The position numbers and the translations under genes are program-made. 64,000 bases of DNA from Muscardinus avellanarius (taxonomy: Eukaryota > Chordata > Mammalia > Rodentia > Gliridae), in assembly GCA_963383645.1 (NCBI GenBank), contig OY726560.1, forward strand, positions 30,193,173 through 30,257,172, given 5' to 3'. This document shows, one piece after another, positions 12,711-25,185 of the stretch. The notes below the pieces were generated by a model, which made no database searches, was not told the DNA's origin, and saw only the letters and a list, made by a program, of their open reading frames with translations. Position 1 is the stretch's first letter; every line of letters starts with the position of its first letter.

Positions 12711-13042
12711 TGTTATACTTAGATATGGAATGACCCTTTGAAACGTTCATAAATTGGTGTTTGGAGTTGATGTAATTGAGTCATGAGGGCTGTAAGCCTA
12801 GATTGGTAGGATGTGGCTAGAGAAGGTAGCTCCCTGGTGAATCCCTGGATTATATATATTTCCTCCTCCCCTTTCTTGGTCTCTTTCTTCTGGTGTCCAT
12901 GATGTGAGAGTGAAGCCTTGTGCTCTCCCTTTCTCAGCTCTCTGTCACCATGCTCTGAGATCCAGTCCCTGAAACTGTGAGCTAATAAATCTTCTATCCT
13001 CTACACTACATGGTTATAGCTTTGAAAATACTGACTCATACA
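12711..13042 (+). mobile_element. ERVL-MaLR-type solo LTR
   Basis: Begins TGTTATACTTAGATATGGAA and ends GACTCATACA, with the layout of MaLR LTRs: TCTTCTGGTGTCCATGATGT, GTGAGCTAATAAATCTTC as polyadenylation region, then CTGACTCATACA. A related copy on the same strand lies at 60115-60397. The flanks GTTTG and GTTTA give a possible 5-bp duplication with one mismatch. Confidence 0.65.
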
Positions 13043-13069
13043 GTTTATTTGTCATTTTATTCATTTATT

Positions 13070-13255
13070 TATTTTTGGTACTAAAAATTGAACCCAACCA
13101 CTAAACTATACACCGGCATCAATTTTTTGTTGTCGTTGCTTTTTTAATTCTGAAACAAGTCCTTCTAAATTGCTATGGCTGGCCTCCAACCAATTATACT
13201 TCTGTTTTGGCCTCTTAAGTTCTGGAATTATAGGATGCACTACCATGTTCAACTG
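13070..13255 (-). mobile_element. B1-dID-like SINE, old, diverged
   Basis: Antisense order: T-rich tail, ID half (GGTACTAAAAATTGAACCCA), linker, B1 half (TTCTGAAACAAGTCC, GGAATTATAGGATGCACTAC). Strongly mutated. Confidence 0.7.
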
Positions 13256-13902
13256 CATTCTTCATCTTTAATATGGGTATAAGTTTCCCCCATATACACA
13301 GTGATAATGAAAAATTCTATTTTATTTCTATTAAAGAGGAAAATGAATACGTAGTGTGATTATAATTGTGTATTTTGCATTATTAAGTTCATTTCTCAAA
13401 GGAGAAACATTTTATTTTATTATACATCAATACAAAATAAACTTTATGCCTGTAGTTTTGCACGTATTATGATTATAAACAAATAATATAAATCTAGAGA
13501 TTTTCAAGTTTCAGGAAAAGTGGAACAAACACAAAAGGAATTTGACCCAACCTTATCCCAGGGTTTAGGCAAGAAGGTTGTGGAACCAAAGAGATTAAAG
13601 GGTGCATCTATCTTCTCATGGGAAATAAAAATGTTACTCAGATTTTATTTTTGTGGGGGGAATCTGTACTATGTCTTAGCCATTTTAAAGTGTTTAAAGC
13701 AAAAAATCAAGTTCTAAACTACTTCATAATTTTTATTATTATATTAAATCCAAATCTTCCTACCCCCTGTGATAACTTCCATAATTAAAATAGCAATACT
13801 ACCCAATTTTGAAACTTCTGTCTTAAACCATCTATAGCATATGTCTTTGATTTTATGTTTTACAAGATTATAACTTGATATTTTTTCATGTGGAGTGATT
13901 AT
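13256..13902. other. Unique AT-rich sequence
   Basis: No recognisable element. The 65-codon frame at 13520-13717 has no features of a real gene. Confidence 0.5.
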
Positions 13903-15042
13903 AAGAAGAGGTTATTCTTTTCAAATGTATGTTTTTGGCCTCTTTGTCAAAAATTAATTGGTTGTAAATGTACAGATTTGTTTCTGATTTGTCTATTCTG
14001 CTCCATTGGTCTATATGTCTGTCTATTTTTGTGCCAATACCATGTTTTTTTTATTAATATGGCTTTGTAATATAGTTTGAAGTCAGGTATTTTGATGCCT
14101 CCTGCTTGATTCGTGTTGCTGAGAACTTCTTTGGCTATTCTGGGGTTTTTGTTGTTCCAAGTGAATTCTATGTCTGTGAGGAATGGCTTTGGTAATTTAA
14201 TGGGTATTACATTGAATCTGTAGATCACTTTTGTTAGTATGGCCATTTTGATTACATTTATTCTGCCTATCTAAGAACATGAATATCTTTCGATATTCTA
14301 AGGTCATCTTTGATTTATTTTTTTCAGTGTTTTGTAGAGAATGTTTATGTCATGGGTTAGGTTTATTCCTAAGTATTTTATTTTTTTGTGGTATATCTGA
14401 GGGGAAGTGTTTTCTGGATTTCTTTTTTAGTGGATTAATAATTGGCATACAGAAAAGCTTCTGATTTTTTAAGATTAATTTTATAGTCAGACACTTTACG
14501 AGACTTGTTAAACACTTCTATAAGCTTTTAGGTTGAGTTTGTTGGCTCTTTTAAGTATAGTATGTCATCTGCAAATAAAGATAGTTTTATTTCTTTTTTC
14601 CCTATTTGTACTCTTTTGATGTTTTTTTTCTTGCCTTATTGCTCTGGCTACCGGCTGAGACAGGAGGATCACAGTTTGCAGACAGCCTCAGCTAATTAAT
14701 GAGGCTCTTTGCAACTCAGTGAGACCCTATTTCAAAATAAAAAATAAGGTGAAGGGTGTAGCTCAAAGTAGAATGCTCCTGGGTTTTATCCACAGTACTG
14801 AAAAAAAAAAGTGATAATGGACATTGTTGTTTCTGTTTCTAGGGGGAATTCTTGCAAATTTTCCCCATTTAACATGATATTGACTGTGGGCCTATTGTAT
14901 ATTGCCTTTATGATATTGAGGTATGTTTCTTCTATTTCATTTTTCTCCAGTGTTTTTAGCATAAATAGATGCTGTATTTTGTTGAATGCTTTTCCAGCAT
15001 CTATTAAAATTTAAATTTTTCATGTGATTTTTATCTTTGGTT
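13903..15042 (-). mobile_element. L1 ORF2 fragment, antisense, interrupted by a SINE
   Basis: The minus strand covers ORF2 from the C-terminal region (near 13920) back into the reverse-transcriptase region (near 15000). It overlaps in content with 535-1500 and with 39700-40450 of the long L1. Frames are broken; the longest remnant is 13947-14246 (99 codons, minus). A SINE sits at 14652-14810. Confidence 0.85.
14652..14810 (+). mobile_element. B1-dID-like SINE, old type, 5'-truncated
   Basis: Starts inside the B1 half (GGCTGAGACAGGAGGATCAC), has both repeat units, linker AAAATAAAAAATAAGG, the ID half and an A10 tail. Inserted in antisense L1 ORF2. Confidence 0.88.
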
Positions 15043-15157
15043 CAAAAAAAATAAAAATAAAAAATATTTATTTATACCTTTATTGTTCAAAGGTATTGTT
15101 GGAAAGTCTTAAAATGTTTCATTTTATAGTAACATTTGAAAGGGTGTAATTTTCATC

Positions 15158-15160
<3 letters not shown>

Positions 15161-15197
<37 letters not shown>

Positions 15198-15383
15198 TTT
15201 TTGGTTGTACTGGGGTTTCTGGAAGCCCTTCAATCTCCAGGCTACACTCACAGACCTATTTTATACTTTTTTTATTTGGAAACAGGGTCTCTTAAGCCAG
15301 CACAGCTGGCTTAGAACCTGCTCAATCCTCCTGTCTCTGCCTCCCAAGTGTGGGGATTACAGGCGTGCACCACCACGCCCGGC
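15161..15383 (-). mobile_element. B1-dID-like SINE, young type, with TA-repeat tail
   Basis: Antisense copy ending CACCACGCCCGGC, with the hairpin motif as AAGCCAGC-ACA-GCTGGCTT. Flanked by a 9-bp target duplication TTCATCTTG (15152-15160 and 15384-15392). The tail has become a TA dinucleotide repeat (15163-15192). Confidence 0.93.
15163..15192. repeat. (TA)n microsatellite
   Basis: About 15 TA units grown from the SINE tail. Confidence 0.9.
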
Positions 15384-15392
15384 TTCATCTTG

Positions 15393-18300
15393 GATTTTTT
15401 AATATTCCCACAATAAAACACATTTAAGTAAATATTAAATTATACAAAAATTTGCCACTATATTTCTACTATTGCCTAGAAATTCATTAACTTTGTGTGT
15501 GTGTTGCTTTTCTCATCTACCTCATTAATAGGTCCCTTGCAGAAGCAATATGAAGTGCTGCAATTATAAAACAAAATTATTTTCATACTGTAGACATAGA
15601 CCCTATATAAATTACATAATATATAAGTAGACAACATACAAAAAACATAAGCACAAGAGTTAGAATGCTAATTTAGAAGTATTTTAGAGTCTATAAATTA
15701 TGAAATCATAATGCAAACAATGATGTTAAGTTTATGATTCACATGTTCTCTTGCAATTCTATTATATGTTCTCATTTTAATATATATGCATGCTTAACAT
15801 CAAAATTTACATTAAAATAAAGCCCGACATTAAAAATAAAAATATATTTTATTTATGTTTTTGTAATAAATCTTGAGAGAAGGCAATGTGGAGGAAATGA
15901 AACAATCTATAGATATAAGAAATAATTTCTTGGTGGTTAAAACATGTCTTATGATAACTAAATTTTTATAATGCATGAAATTATTGTTGTTTCTTTTAAT
16001 CTTTTAAATAATAATTTATGTTATTCTTGATTAACATATTAGTTATACACAGTAATGGTGTTACATGTAATATTAATATGCTTGCATCCAGCATGTTCTG
16101 ATCTAATTTTTTAAATTTCTAATTCGTTTTTAAAGTACTCAACAACAAGTTCCCAGGCAGCACAGTCTTTATTGACTTACTGAGCACTTATCTAGTATAA
16201 ATTATATTAGATAAGACAGAAAGTTGGCATTGTCGGTTGTGTTTTCAACTTATTGTTGTATTATTTTAGAGCTGAAATTCCACAGGTTCTTCCATATCCC
16301 AGTACTGCTAATTGTCCAATCTTCCATAGGACATCCATATTTTTCTATTCTCCATGTTTTCAAAAATTACAAGAGATAGATATTTAAAATATAGTATTTG
16401 GCTCATTTTCTTGATACTAGGTATAATAAAAATCCTTATGAGAAAACATTTTCATCTGAAGTCCTAGAATAATTAACAATTTATTCAAATGCTTCAAAAT
16501 TGTGTACACAATTTGAAAGTTAATGAAAAAACACATTTTGAAATGCTGTCACTAGAACTTACTGTATACCAAGGAATACTGTCTTCCTAAATTTATACAA
16601 AAAATAATGATTACTTACATTTTTTTCTAATAAAATGTGTGCATAGTTTGGAGAAGAGGTTTTTTTATAATGGATTAGAAAAACTGTAAGACACTACTAC
16701 CATTTTTTTTCTGTCCTAAGAGTAAAAGAAGAGAATAGCTTAATTTTTGCACGTGAATTAAATGATAAGTTGGATAAAATAGCTATATGATAGTGACCTA
16801 ATTATTAAGATAGCAATCATAATAAAATTCATACTAATAATAAGGTCTTCCCTTAGATTTTCGACTCCTTTATTCATGTTCATCTTCTGATTCTTTCTGC
16901 TGCAAACAGAGTATACACAACCTCCTGCGTATGCTTATTCATTATGAGCATTAATTCCATGACCAAACATATTTTGTGAGTTTAAATGACTTCAAAACAC
17001 AGATGACCATAAATGAAAATATTTGGACACATAAAATATTATCTGATCATAAAATTAATCCATTGATAAATTCTTCTTCAAATGCATCTTAATAAATAGA
17101 ACATTAGTAACTGGTTAATCTCAGCCAAAGTCTCTGTTTTGAAGATTCCACATTCCTTTCCACATTAAACAAAAATAAATTGGAAGAGGGGAGCAGAAAT
17201 AAACCTAAAATACTTATGTTACACCAGAAGTAATCATTTCTAAAATATTACTGGAGATTTAATAAATACAAATAATTTATTTTGCCAAGAAACCTAAAAC
17301 AAACATGCAAAACAAACACATCTTTGTAATATCCTCTTGTTATCAGGATACAATGGTTGTCAAAGTAATTTCATACTTCTGGGAGTCATTCTACCTGGTG
17401 AAAATGAAGTCAACACAATTGAAAATTGTTATAGGCAATTAGTTGCCATAAAAATGTGTTCTGCTTCTGTGCTCTTAAGAAAACCATAAAACTTCAGCAA
17501 GGACTGGAACCCGTGTGAAAGCTTTCAGTTCATATGCATATGTGCTATTCAGATTCATGAAGGAAATAATGAATAGAAGTGAAAAAAGGGAACTAAAACT
17601 TATTGCGAGTCTTTTCATACTCAAAGCATAATGCCCTTTAAAAGAATACCATTTAAATGACCACAGGTGAGACTTCTGTAACATAAAAGGGCCAACAAAA
17701 AATAATTTTCCATACTACATTGGGAATAATCATAGTGAATAGTCAGGAATAAAACTGTAGAAATACTTTCTATGATGCTATTTATAACAATGATTTTATT
17801 TTAAACATGTGACCTGCTATTTGTAAGTAGATGTAATGAGAGAGGTTTATAGAAAGAAAAATTGCATAACTGGTTGCTGCTGTCATTGGAAGTGGAGAAA
17901 AAATTCCAAGTGGACCAATAAAAGTTTTCAAATACCTCCAGGAGAACTGGTTGTTGAAGCAGTATGCATTTGCTTTTAAGTTTTTGGAAACAGACAGATG
18001 CACTGTGGTAATTGAGGGAGACTGGGGTTTCTACCGTATTTAGCAAAATCTTGGACCGGACTGATGCTTTGTTCTTTTATTAAGCATATGGTGGCCACAA
18101 ATGACCTGATAAAGTCTTCCTCTTGTTCATTACGTCCTCGCACACAAATGCGACCTTTACCCTGATGGTTTTGGCACTTACTTAGGTAATAGATATATCT
18201 TACTCTTTGTCAAGAGGTTTTAATACCTTATCAAAATTAATTTATTCACTCAATTGTTGTTTATAAAGTTCTCTCTACTTTCTTTTAGACAATAAGGAAT

Positions 18301-20504
18301 AGGGTAATGGTCAACAGTTTCTACTCCAAGGAAGATTAACATGAGAATCTAAAGTGAATGGTTATGAATGTATGGCCAGAAATGGCACATTTCAACATTG
18401 ACCTCTGATGCCACACATAATAGGGGGATGTTATAAAATCCCTGGATTGTCTGGACCAATATAAATGATTCCTTGGTTCTAATTTGTACTTGTGTGGATT
18501 TCAGATGTTTTCAAAAGAGGATCCCTAAAACCTGAGAATGAATAGTAAATGATGTCATTTTAAGAAAGTGATCAATATTCTAGTCCTGTGGTGATAACAG
18601 GAGAAACAAGTCTCTTAATTTTAAATATAATTTAGGGGATGATTTTGTTCGAAGCACCCCTCATGGTAACATGAGGCTGTAACTGTCTTCTGTATTGCTA
18701 TCTTTTTAATAAACTTCTTTAAATCTTAAAAAAAAAGAATAAATAAATATAATTAGGGGGAAAATGATAGAATGAGCCTATTCTGTAAATGGTCCTTAAA
18801 TACAATACCTAGGTATAAAAAGTATTGCCACTGTCTTATTTTAGATGAAACCTATAATGTAGCATGTTTCGATCACTGTAAATGACAGCTAATTATGGTG
18901 AATTTACTGATTTATCAACCAAATTAAAATTTTAATAGAATGAATTACCAAGTAGACTAAGAAACAGTGTCCAATCACTGTGAAGAATGACAGACATTCT
19001 TAGAAAATTGAAGAAAACAGATTAAAACCCAAATATATGGTTTTGAGCTAGGTAGATTTTAAAAAGCTGAAGTCTGACAGAGGTGATAACACAGAATATA
19101 AGAATCAAAAATTATCATATTTTTGCAAATTATGTGACATCTCAGACCAACCTGTCAGTCAAATAATATAATTTTTATTCTGCACCAAGATGTATTAACG
19201 AATAGCAAATGTAGAAAGCAGAGATTGTAGCAAACGTAACTGCAGTATCTCAGCAGCTCTAAACTTGTCAGATACATCATCAATGTTTAAATTGCATATT
19301 TATTGATAAGAGATAACTAGCCATTAAAGTATACCATTCAAAAGCATGTTTAGGTCTTTAAGATCAGTATATTAGTTTCTTAATAAATTTTACCTCTAGT
19401 TGCTTGCAATAACATATTGTGTCAATCTTGCTTTGTTAATTCATTTATGTTAAATTTCAAAAAATTTTAAATATGATGATCTTGGTTATCTTACAATATA
19501 AGTTATTAGAATGATCATTCTCACAGTGGTGTGATTCAGACTCTACTCTAGATAACTCATAGTAGGGTGATGAGGTATTACTAATGAGTAATGTTTACTC
19601 ATTATACATTTTGTCCAAAATTTTAAGGAAAATTATTAGTAGCAAGGTGAGTTAAATAATCTATTTCTCAAGTGTACATAAGGTAACATGAAATGACATG
19701 CTTCCAAGTCTATCATTAATTTTCCATTTGTAAAGGTAATTAATTTTAGTAAGTTGAAAACCCAATATCCAGACCTTAAATTACACTTGAAATACAAATA
19801 AATTACATTCAAAGAATTAATATTTTTATTACAATACCTAACTGCTGGGGTGTAAAATTCCTCAAATGCTATAGGAAGCATCCTCTTATTAAATGTATGT
19901 AAAACTATTTACCTCAAGACATGGAAGCACCTTGTGTATTACTGTAGTATTAACTTCTAATTTTTTAGATGTTAAACACTCTTGACTTAGATTTTAGTCA
20001 TAACCATATATCAGTTTTTAATGTCATATCTTATTTTTTATCCCCAGACTTCTTAAATATATTCCCAGAGAATGATTTAAAATCTTTCTGGTCTATAACA
20101 CCTGGGAATCACATGTGTAAATTTTGACCTTTTAAGTTACTCTCCAATGACACATTTTTAAACTAAAGACAAAGAAAGGAGGGGGAAATTTTCACTTACT
20201 GGAATATCAAACTATCTTGAACATTACATAGGTTTTTTTTCTTTTTAATAAAGTTAAACTTATGACTGTTTACATTCCCAAGAAGAGTAAGATGAAACAT
20301 TGAACTGTACTTTTAGAAGAGCACAGAAAAAAGGCAGATACATAGAAAGAGCTATAGATATATATATATTATATATTAATCCATATATAAACAGATTGAT
20401 CGTACATGATAGAAAAAAGATTGAAAACATGGATACATTGATAGAAGATAGACAAAAAATAAATACATGACATATGATAGATTTTTTAAAAAAAGAAAAA
20501 AGGA
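15393..20504. other. 5.1 kb of unique AT-rich sequence
   Basis: No SINE or L1 recognised. Frames such as 17475-17684 and 17782-18046 (minus) are short and without domain character. A segment near 18620-18730 ends with an AATAAA and, about 15 nt later, an A run, like a retrotransposed 3' end. A 10-bp hairpin (arms TAATGAGTAA/TTACTCATTA) lies at 19582-19604. Nothing else supported. Confidence 0.5.
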
Positions 20505-20707
20505 GCCGGGCATGGTGGGGCACACTTGTAATCCCCACACTTAGGAGGCAGAGACAGGAGGATCATGCAGGTTTGAAGCCAGCCACGCTGGATTAAGAGA
20601 CTCCGTTTCCAAATAAAAATATAAAAAAAAAAAAATAGGTCTGGGAATGTAGCCTGGAGGTAGAAGGGTTTCCAGGAACCCCAGTACCACAAAAAAAAAA
20701 AAAAAAA
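20505..20707 (+). mobile_element. B1-dID-like SINE, young hairpin type
   Basis: Starts GCCGGGCATGGTGGGGCAC. Hairpin motif slightly decayed (AAGCCAGC-CAC-GCTGGATT). ID half TCTGGGAATGTAGCCTGGAG, ends CCAGTACCAC plus an A tract that leads directly into a GAA repeat. Confidence 0.93.
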
Positions 20708-20840
20708 TAGAAGAAGAAGAAGAAGAGAAGAAGAAGAAGGAGAAGGAGAAGGAGGAGAAGAAGAAGAAGAAGAAGAAGAAGAAGAAGAAGAAGAAGAAGA
20801 AGAAGAAGAAGAAGAAGAAGAAGAAGAAGAAGAAGAAGAG
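20708..20840. repeat. (GAA)n polypurine microsatellite, about 130 bp
   Basis: Nearly pure GAA after an interrupted start with AGG and GAG variants. Translations give only polySer, polyLeu or polyGlu-type runs, so the open frames at 20486-20850 (minus) are spurious. It grew from the SINE A tail. Confidence 0.95.
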
Positions 20841-21364
20841 ACCAAGACAAGCTAACTCAAGTACCGTTATTGAGATTCAGGCCTCCATCTCTCTTATTCC
20901 CTTTAAAGCCCAATAAACTTTGGACTTTTTTCCTAATTAACCCCTTATGATTTATCTTATCAAAGTCTCCAGTTGCCTCTCCACACTTAGCAACTTATGG
21001 TAATGTTTACATTTCATTTTATAGACCTGACCATAGCATTTGAGAAAACTCAACAATTCCACACTAAAGTACTTTCTTTCCATTTCAAAACATTTCAAGA
21101 CATCTGACGTTTTTTCTACTTTCCCGGCCACTCCTTTTTAATATTCTTTCTTGACTATTTTATCTCTCTATTTGAAAGCCTCAGGATTACTATTTTTACA
21201 ACATTTTATTTATTTATTTTTTCTAGTCAATCCTCACTCCCTTGGCAAGATCATCAAGACACATATGCCCATAAATATGACCATTTTAAAACTTAAATTT
21301 CTAATGTAAATAACTTCCCAGAACAAAGGCCATTGTATTCAACTGCCTATTCAGCATTTTTGTT
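20841..21364. other. Unique AT-rich sequence
   Basis: No recognisable gene or repeat between the GAA tract and the 3' end of the L1. Confidence 0.5.
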
Positions 21365-22097
21365 GCTTTTATTTTTAAATTACAGCCTTACAACATAATG
21401 TAAATCATGTTGACACTGACATAAATGCCCATGTTCTTGGTGCTTCCCTCATTTTTCTTTCTCCCAATACAGAGTACAAAGATTCACAGTATATATTCAC
21501 GTGTATACATATAGCCTATGGTGGTATTTCTATTACTGAACCTAAGACTTCCTTCACCCCAACCTTATTATCTCCTCCCTGACTTCCATGAGGTTTCTCA
21601 TCATGTGAAGTCTCTCTTGTATTCCAATTACTCTATTTCCTACACATATTAAAAAAAACAAAACTGTGATTGGCTAATTTTGCTTAACATAATGTTCTCC
21701 AGGTTCTTTCATTTTCTTGAAAATCATGTAATTGTCTTATTCTTTATTGTTGAGTAAAATTCCATTGTGTGCATTTTCCATAATTTTGTAACCCCTTTCA
21801 TTTGTTTTTGGGTTTTGTTTTTTGTTATTTTTGCAGGTTTGGGGATGGAAACCAGGGGTATTTGACCTCCGAGCTATACTCTCTGCCCTATTTTTTTATT
21901 CTTTATTTTGAAACAGGGTCTCACTAAGTTGCAGAGTGCCTCACTAAGCAGCTGAAGCTGTCCATGAACCGCAATCCTCTGATCCTCTGGTATCAGCCTC
22001 CGGAATGCTGGGATTATAAGCATGTGCAGCCACCCCTGACTATCCCATTCATTTGTTGATGTACGCCTGGGTTGGTTCCATAGTTTGCCTATTGTGA
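21365..22097 (-). mobile_element. L1 3' end, minus-strand arm of a 5'-inverted L1
   Basis: The minus strand reads ORF2 C-terminus, 3' UTR and terminal region. The end near 21395-21420 is the complement of GTCAACATGA(C/T)TTACATTAT seen at 41720-41740. A SINE splits it (21805-22043). The upper edge corresponds to about 41262 in the long L1. Confidence 0.8.
21805..22043 (-). mobile_element. B1-dID-like SINE, old type
   Basis: Antisense copy with ID half, GAAACAGGGTCTCACTAAGT and both repeat units. Flanked by CCCTTTCATTTG (21793-21804) and CCCATTCATTTG (22044-22055), a 12-bp duplication with one mismatch. Confidence 0.9.
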
Positions 22098-22428
22098 CGA
22101 AACACCTGGGAATTAGACCAGAGTCTATGAAGCTGTTAGAAGAGGGCATAGGTTCAACACTCCAACATAAAGGTACAGATAGAAACTTCCTCAATAAGAG
22201 AAAGCTCAAAGCTCAGGAAATTAAAACAATAATTAATAAATGGGATGGCATCAAACTAAAATGTTTCTGCTCATCAAAGGAAACCATCAAGAATATAAAA
22301 AGAAAGCCTACAGAATAGGAGAAGATCTTTACCAGCTACCACCCTGATAGAGGGCTAAAATGCAGAATATACAAAGAGCTCCAAAGACTTCACTAGTAAA
22401 ACAAATAACCCAATTAAGAAATGGGGAA

Positions 22429-22636
22429 GCCAGGCATGATGATGTACCCTTGTAATCCTAGCATTTGAGAGGCTGAGGGGGGGATTGTGTTTCGCAGACA
22501 GCCTCAGCTACTTAATGAAGTCCTTTGCAATGCAGTGAGACCTTATTTCAAAATAATATAGGGCTGGAGTGTAGCTCAGAGGTAGAATGCCCCCTGGGCT
22601 TCATCCTCAGTACTGCAAAAAAAAAAAAAAAAAAAA
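22429..22636 (+). mobile_element. B1-dID-like SINE, old type
   Basis: GCCAGGCATGATGATGTACC at the start, both repeat units, ID half GGCTGGAGTGTAGCTCAGAG, A tail. Inserted in L1 ORF2, which continues after it. Confidence 0.92.
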
Positions 22637-22728
22637 GGCAACTTAATTAAAGAGACACTACAAATGTCCAATAGATGGATAAAAAATGTTTATCATTAGC
22701 AATCAGGAAGCTGCAAATCAAAACTACA

Positions 22729-22894
22729 CTAATGGAGGATCGCAGTTCACAGCCAGCCTCAGCTACTTAGTGAGGCTCTCCGTAACTTAGTGAGACTTGG
22801 TTTCAAAATAAAAATAAAAAATAGGGCAGGGAGTGTAGCTCAGAGGTCGAATGCTCCTGGGTTCTATCCCCAGACCCACAAAATTTTTTTTTTA
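22729..22894 (+). mobile_element. B1-dID-like SINE, old type, 5'-truncated
   Basis: Starts within the B1 half (GGAGGATCGCAGTTCACAGC), ID half GGGAGTGTAGCTCAGAGGTC. Flanked by a 9-bp target duplication AAAACTACA (22720-22728 and 22895-22903) in L1 ORF2. Confidence 0.92.
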
Positions 22895-23112
22895 AAAACT
22901 ACAGTGAGATTCCATCTAACCCCAATCAAAATGGCAATTATAAAGAAGTCAAATAACAATAAATGTTGGTGAGGCTGTGGGAAAATAGAAACTCTTCTAC
23001 ATTGTTGATGGGATTCCAAACTAGTGCAGCCACTATGGAGATCAGTGTGGAGAGTCCTTAGAAAACTCTAAATGGATCCACCACATGATTCATCCATACC
23101 ACTACAAAATAT

Positions 23113-24631
23113 ACAGAACTAAACTGAATGTGAAACAAAAGCACACACCAACAATTCTCATTAGAAATTGACTGTGACTTGTTGGAAAACATCTGGTATT
23201 AAGGTGACAAGAAAAAGCATTTAGGAAGTGCATGAATTCTGGAATAAAATATAAATTACCAAGCTCTACCATACTGGTTTATATCATAGAAATAATGTAT
23301 CCTAATAGAAAATTTAGTGCTATTATCTGTAGCTTTTAGGTCAAAGAAAAGCAACTAGATTAAATAAAAAACAAATGTACTTCAGACATACTTGTGGTAG
23401 TTAAGAATGTGTTCAAATATTTCCTTAAGCTAGTGTTGAGAAAGGTTAGGACACCCAGTGAGCAAAGGATATATGCAACGAAATTGGGCAAAACAATAAT
23501 AGAATGAATGAAAATAGCAAGAGACATTGCCTTTAGAACAAGGCAAATCTGCAAAAGATTATTAAATCTAAGATTATAAGGAAAAAGATAAGTTAACAGC
23601 AAGTAATTAAGCACAGAAAGTGGAGTTCATTAGAATTTCCTTAAAAGCCCTTCTGTTGATTATCACTATTTTTGAGATGAAGAACAGAAATTAAATTAAA
23701 AACGTGTTTATGAACTGCAAGTGTCATCATTATTGCTCACCTGGTGACACACATGTTTCATTTCCAAGTAAACTAAATTATCCTCTAGATAAGATAATTG
23801 GGCTAATAATAATTAGGTCAGCCTTATCTAATGAGTAGGAGATGAGGAACAAACAGACCTATGAGAAATAACTCCCTAGCATTGATCAAACGCCTTGGGC
23901 AGATGGAACATCAGAAGTATATCCAGTACTTAATGGCTGAAGTCAGAGTTTAACGGCATGAAATTACTTAGCCATGCACATGGGCTGCACCTGTGAGAGT
24001 ACAAATCTTGTAAGCAGAGTTATTATCTGAAATGTAGATAATTCCAAGATGTTTATAAGGTACATAGTGCAACTCCATCATTTTCTTTGGGCCAATGCCG
24101 ATTCCCAAGTCATACATACACTCTCTGGTAACACTGGAAACTCTCTGGTAACTCTATTGGTAACATTGTAGGGGCATAGTTGGAGGGGACCACGGGTTAT
24201 TCAAGTAACTTTATATTTTTATGTCAGAAAATTGACCTTCTTTTTATGGAAATTAGTTTAGAAAATGCAAGTTTTCTAACTCCACTGGTCCTGACTGTAC
24301 ACTATATCATCCTCTGTCACATAAATAGCTGCTATAATCCTCCAACCTGTCAGCCTGGCTCAGTGTAGTCTCTGTTTATGAACAACCTTACAAGGCTTTA
24401 TTTGTTGCCTCAAATGAAAAGCAAACTCCTTACAATTTCCTACACATCTTATATGACCAACCCCTCATTATATCTTTGATCTTCATCACCTACCTCTTGC
24501 TTTCTTTGCTTCAGCCAGGTAGGCCATGTTCCTCCAACTGACCAAGTATGGTTTTGTACTTGCTAATTTTTGTAGTCACAACTCTTCGCCTCAACTCTTC
24601 ATGGTCTTACTTTGAGTAGAACTATGCTGTT
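23113..24631. other. Unique sequence
   Basis: No coding or repeat signal recognised. The minus frame 23360-23614 (84 codons) is hydrophobic by AT bias and has no homology I recognise. Confidence 0.5.
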
Positions 24632-25185
24632 TTAGAATTGTCCAAAGAAACAGAACCGTTAAAGTGCATGTCTTAATATAAAAGGGGATTTATCAGATTG
24701 ACTTGCAGGACCAAAGGCTGGATTGTCCCTTAAGGAAACCAGTGGGTGCTCATTCATAGAAACTGAATGCCTCAAAGTAAGAAGGTTTCATAATGCAGCT
24801 GGATTCCAAGATGAAGGTTTTGAAAGCTCCATGGAGAGTCACTGATGCAAGTCTGTGCTTAAGGGTGGGAGAATATGGAGTCTACTACCCTGTCTGAAGG
24901 ATGATTGAAGCAAAGAACACAGGTTGTCAAGAAGAGTCCAGCCTGGATGCACATGGTTAATCACACATCTTTTCATTCTCTATCTAGCTATTTTCAATCC
25001 AGATCTCCAACAATGCTCTAGCAATGCTCTAGCATTGGGTCTATGCTACCCATGTTCAAGGTGAGTCTTTGCCACTTAGTTTGCTGATACCAATAACCTT
25101 TGGAAATATTCTCACATCCACATACAAAAGTGATGCCAGTTTTCTATATGTCTTTCAATTCAGTTAAGTCTATAACCAAGATTAA
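24632..25185 (-). mobile_element. Old mammalian LTR-like repeat, antisense
   Basis: The left part (CCAAAGAAACAGAACCGTTA, AAAAGGGGATTTATCAGATT) resembles the reverse complement of an LTR 3' end of a type widespread in mammals. The rest is diverged. Boundaries approximate and family not named. Confidence 0.45.

Larger units (their letters stand above)
22112..23112 (+). mobile_element. L1 ORF2 fragment, plus-strand arm of the 5'-inverted L1
   Basis: Plus-strand ORF2 from TTAGACCAGAGTCTATGAAG (same as near 40613) to the segment ending CATACCACTAC (same place as about 41186). Two SINEs interrupt it (22429-22636, 22729-22894). All frames are short and broken. Confidence 0.85.

Noticed and set aside
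13947..14246. 99-codon minus-strand frame
   Set aside because: L1 ORF2 remnant; it continues out of frame on either side.
20708..20840. Regular repeats considered as a CRISPR-like array
   Set aside because: The unit is a trinucleotide without spacers; no spaced direct repeats of CRISPR type occur in the window.
20486..20850. Minus-strand frames with polySer and polyLeu
   Set aside because: They are translations of the GAA repeat and the adjacent SINE.
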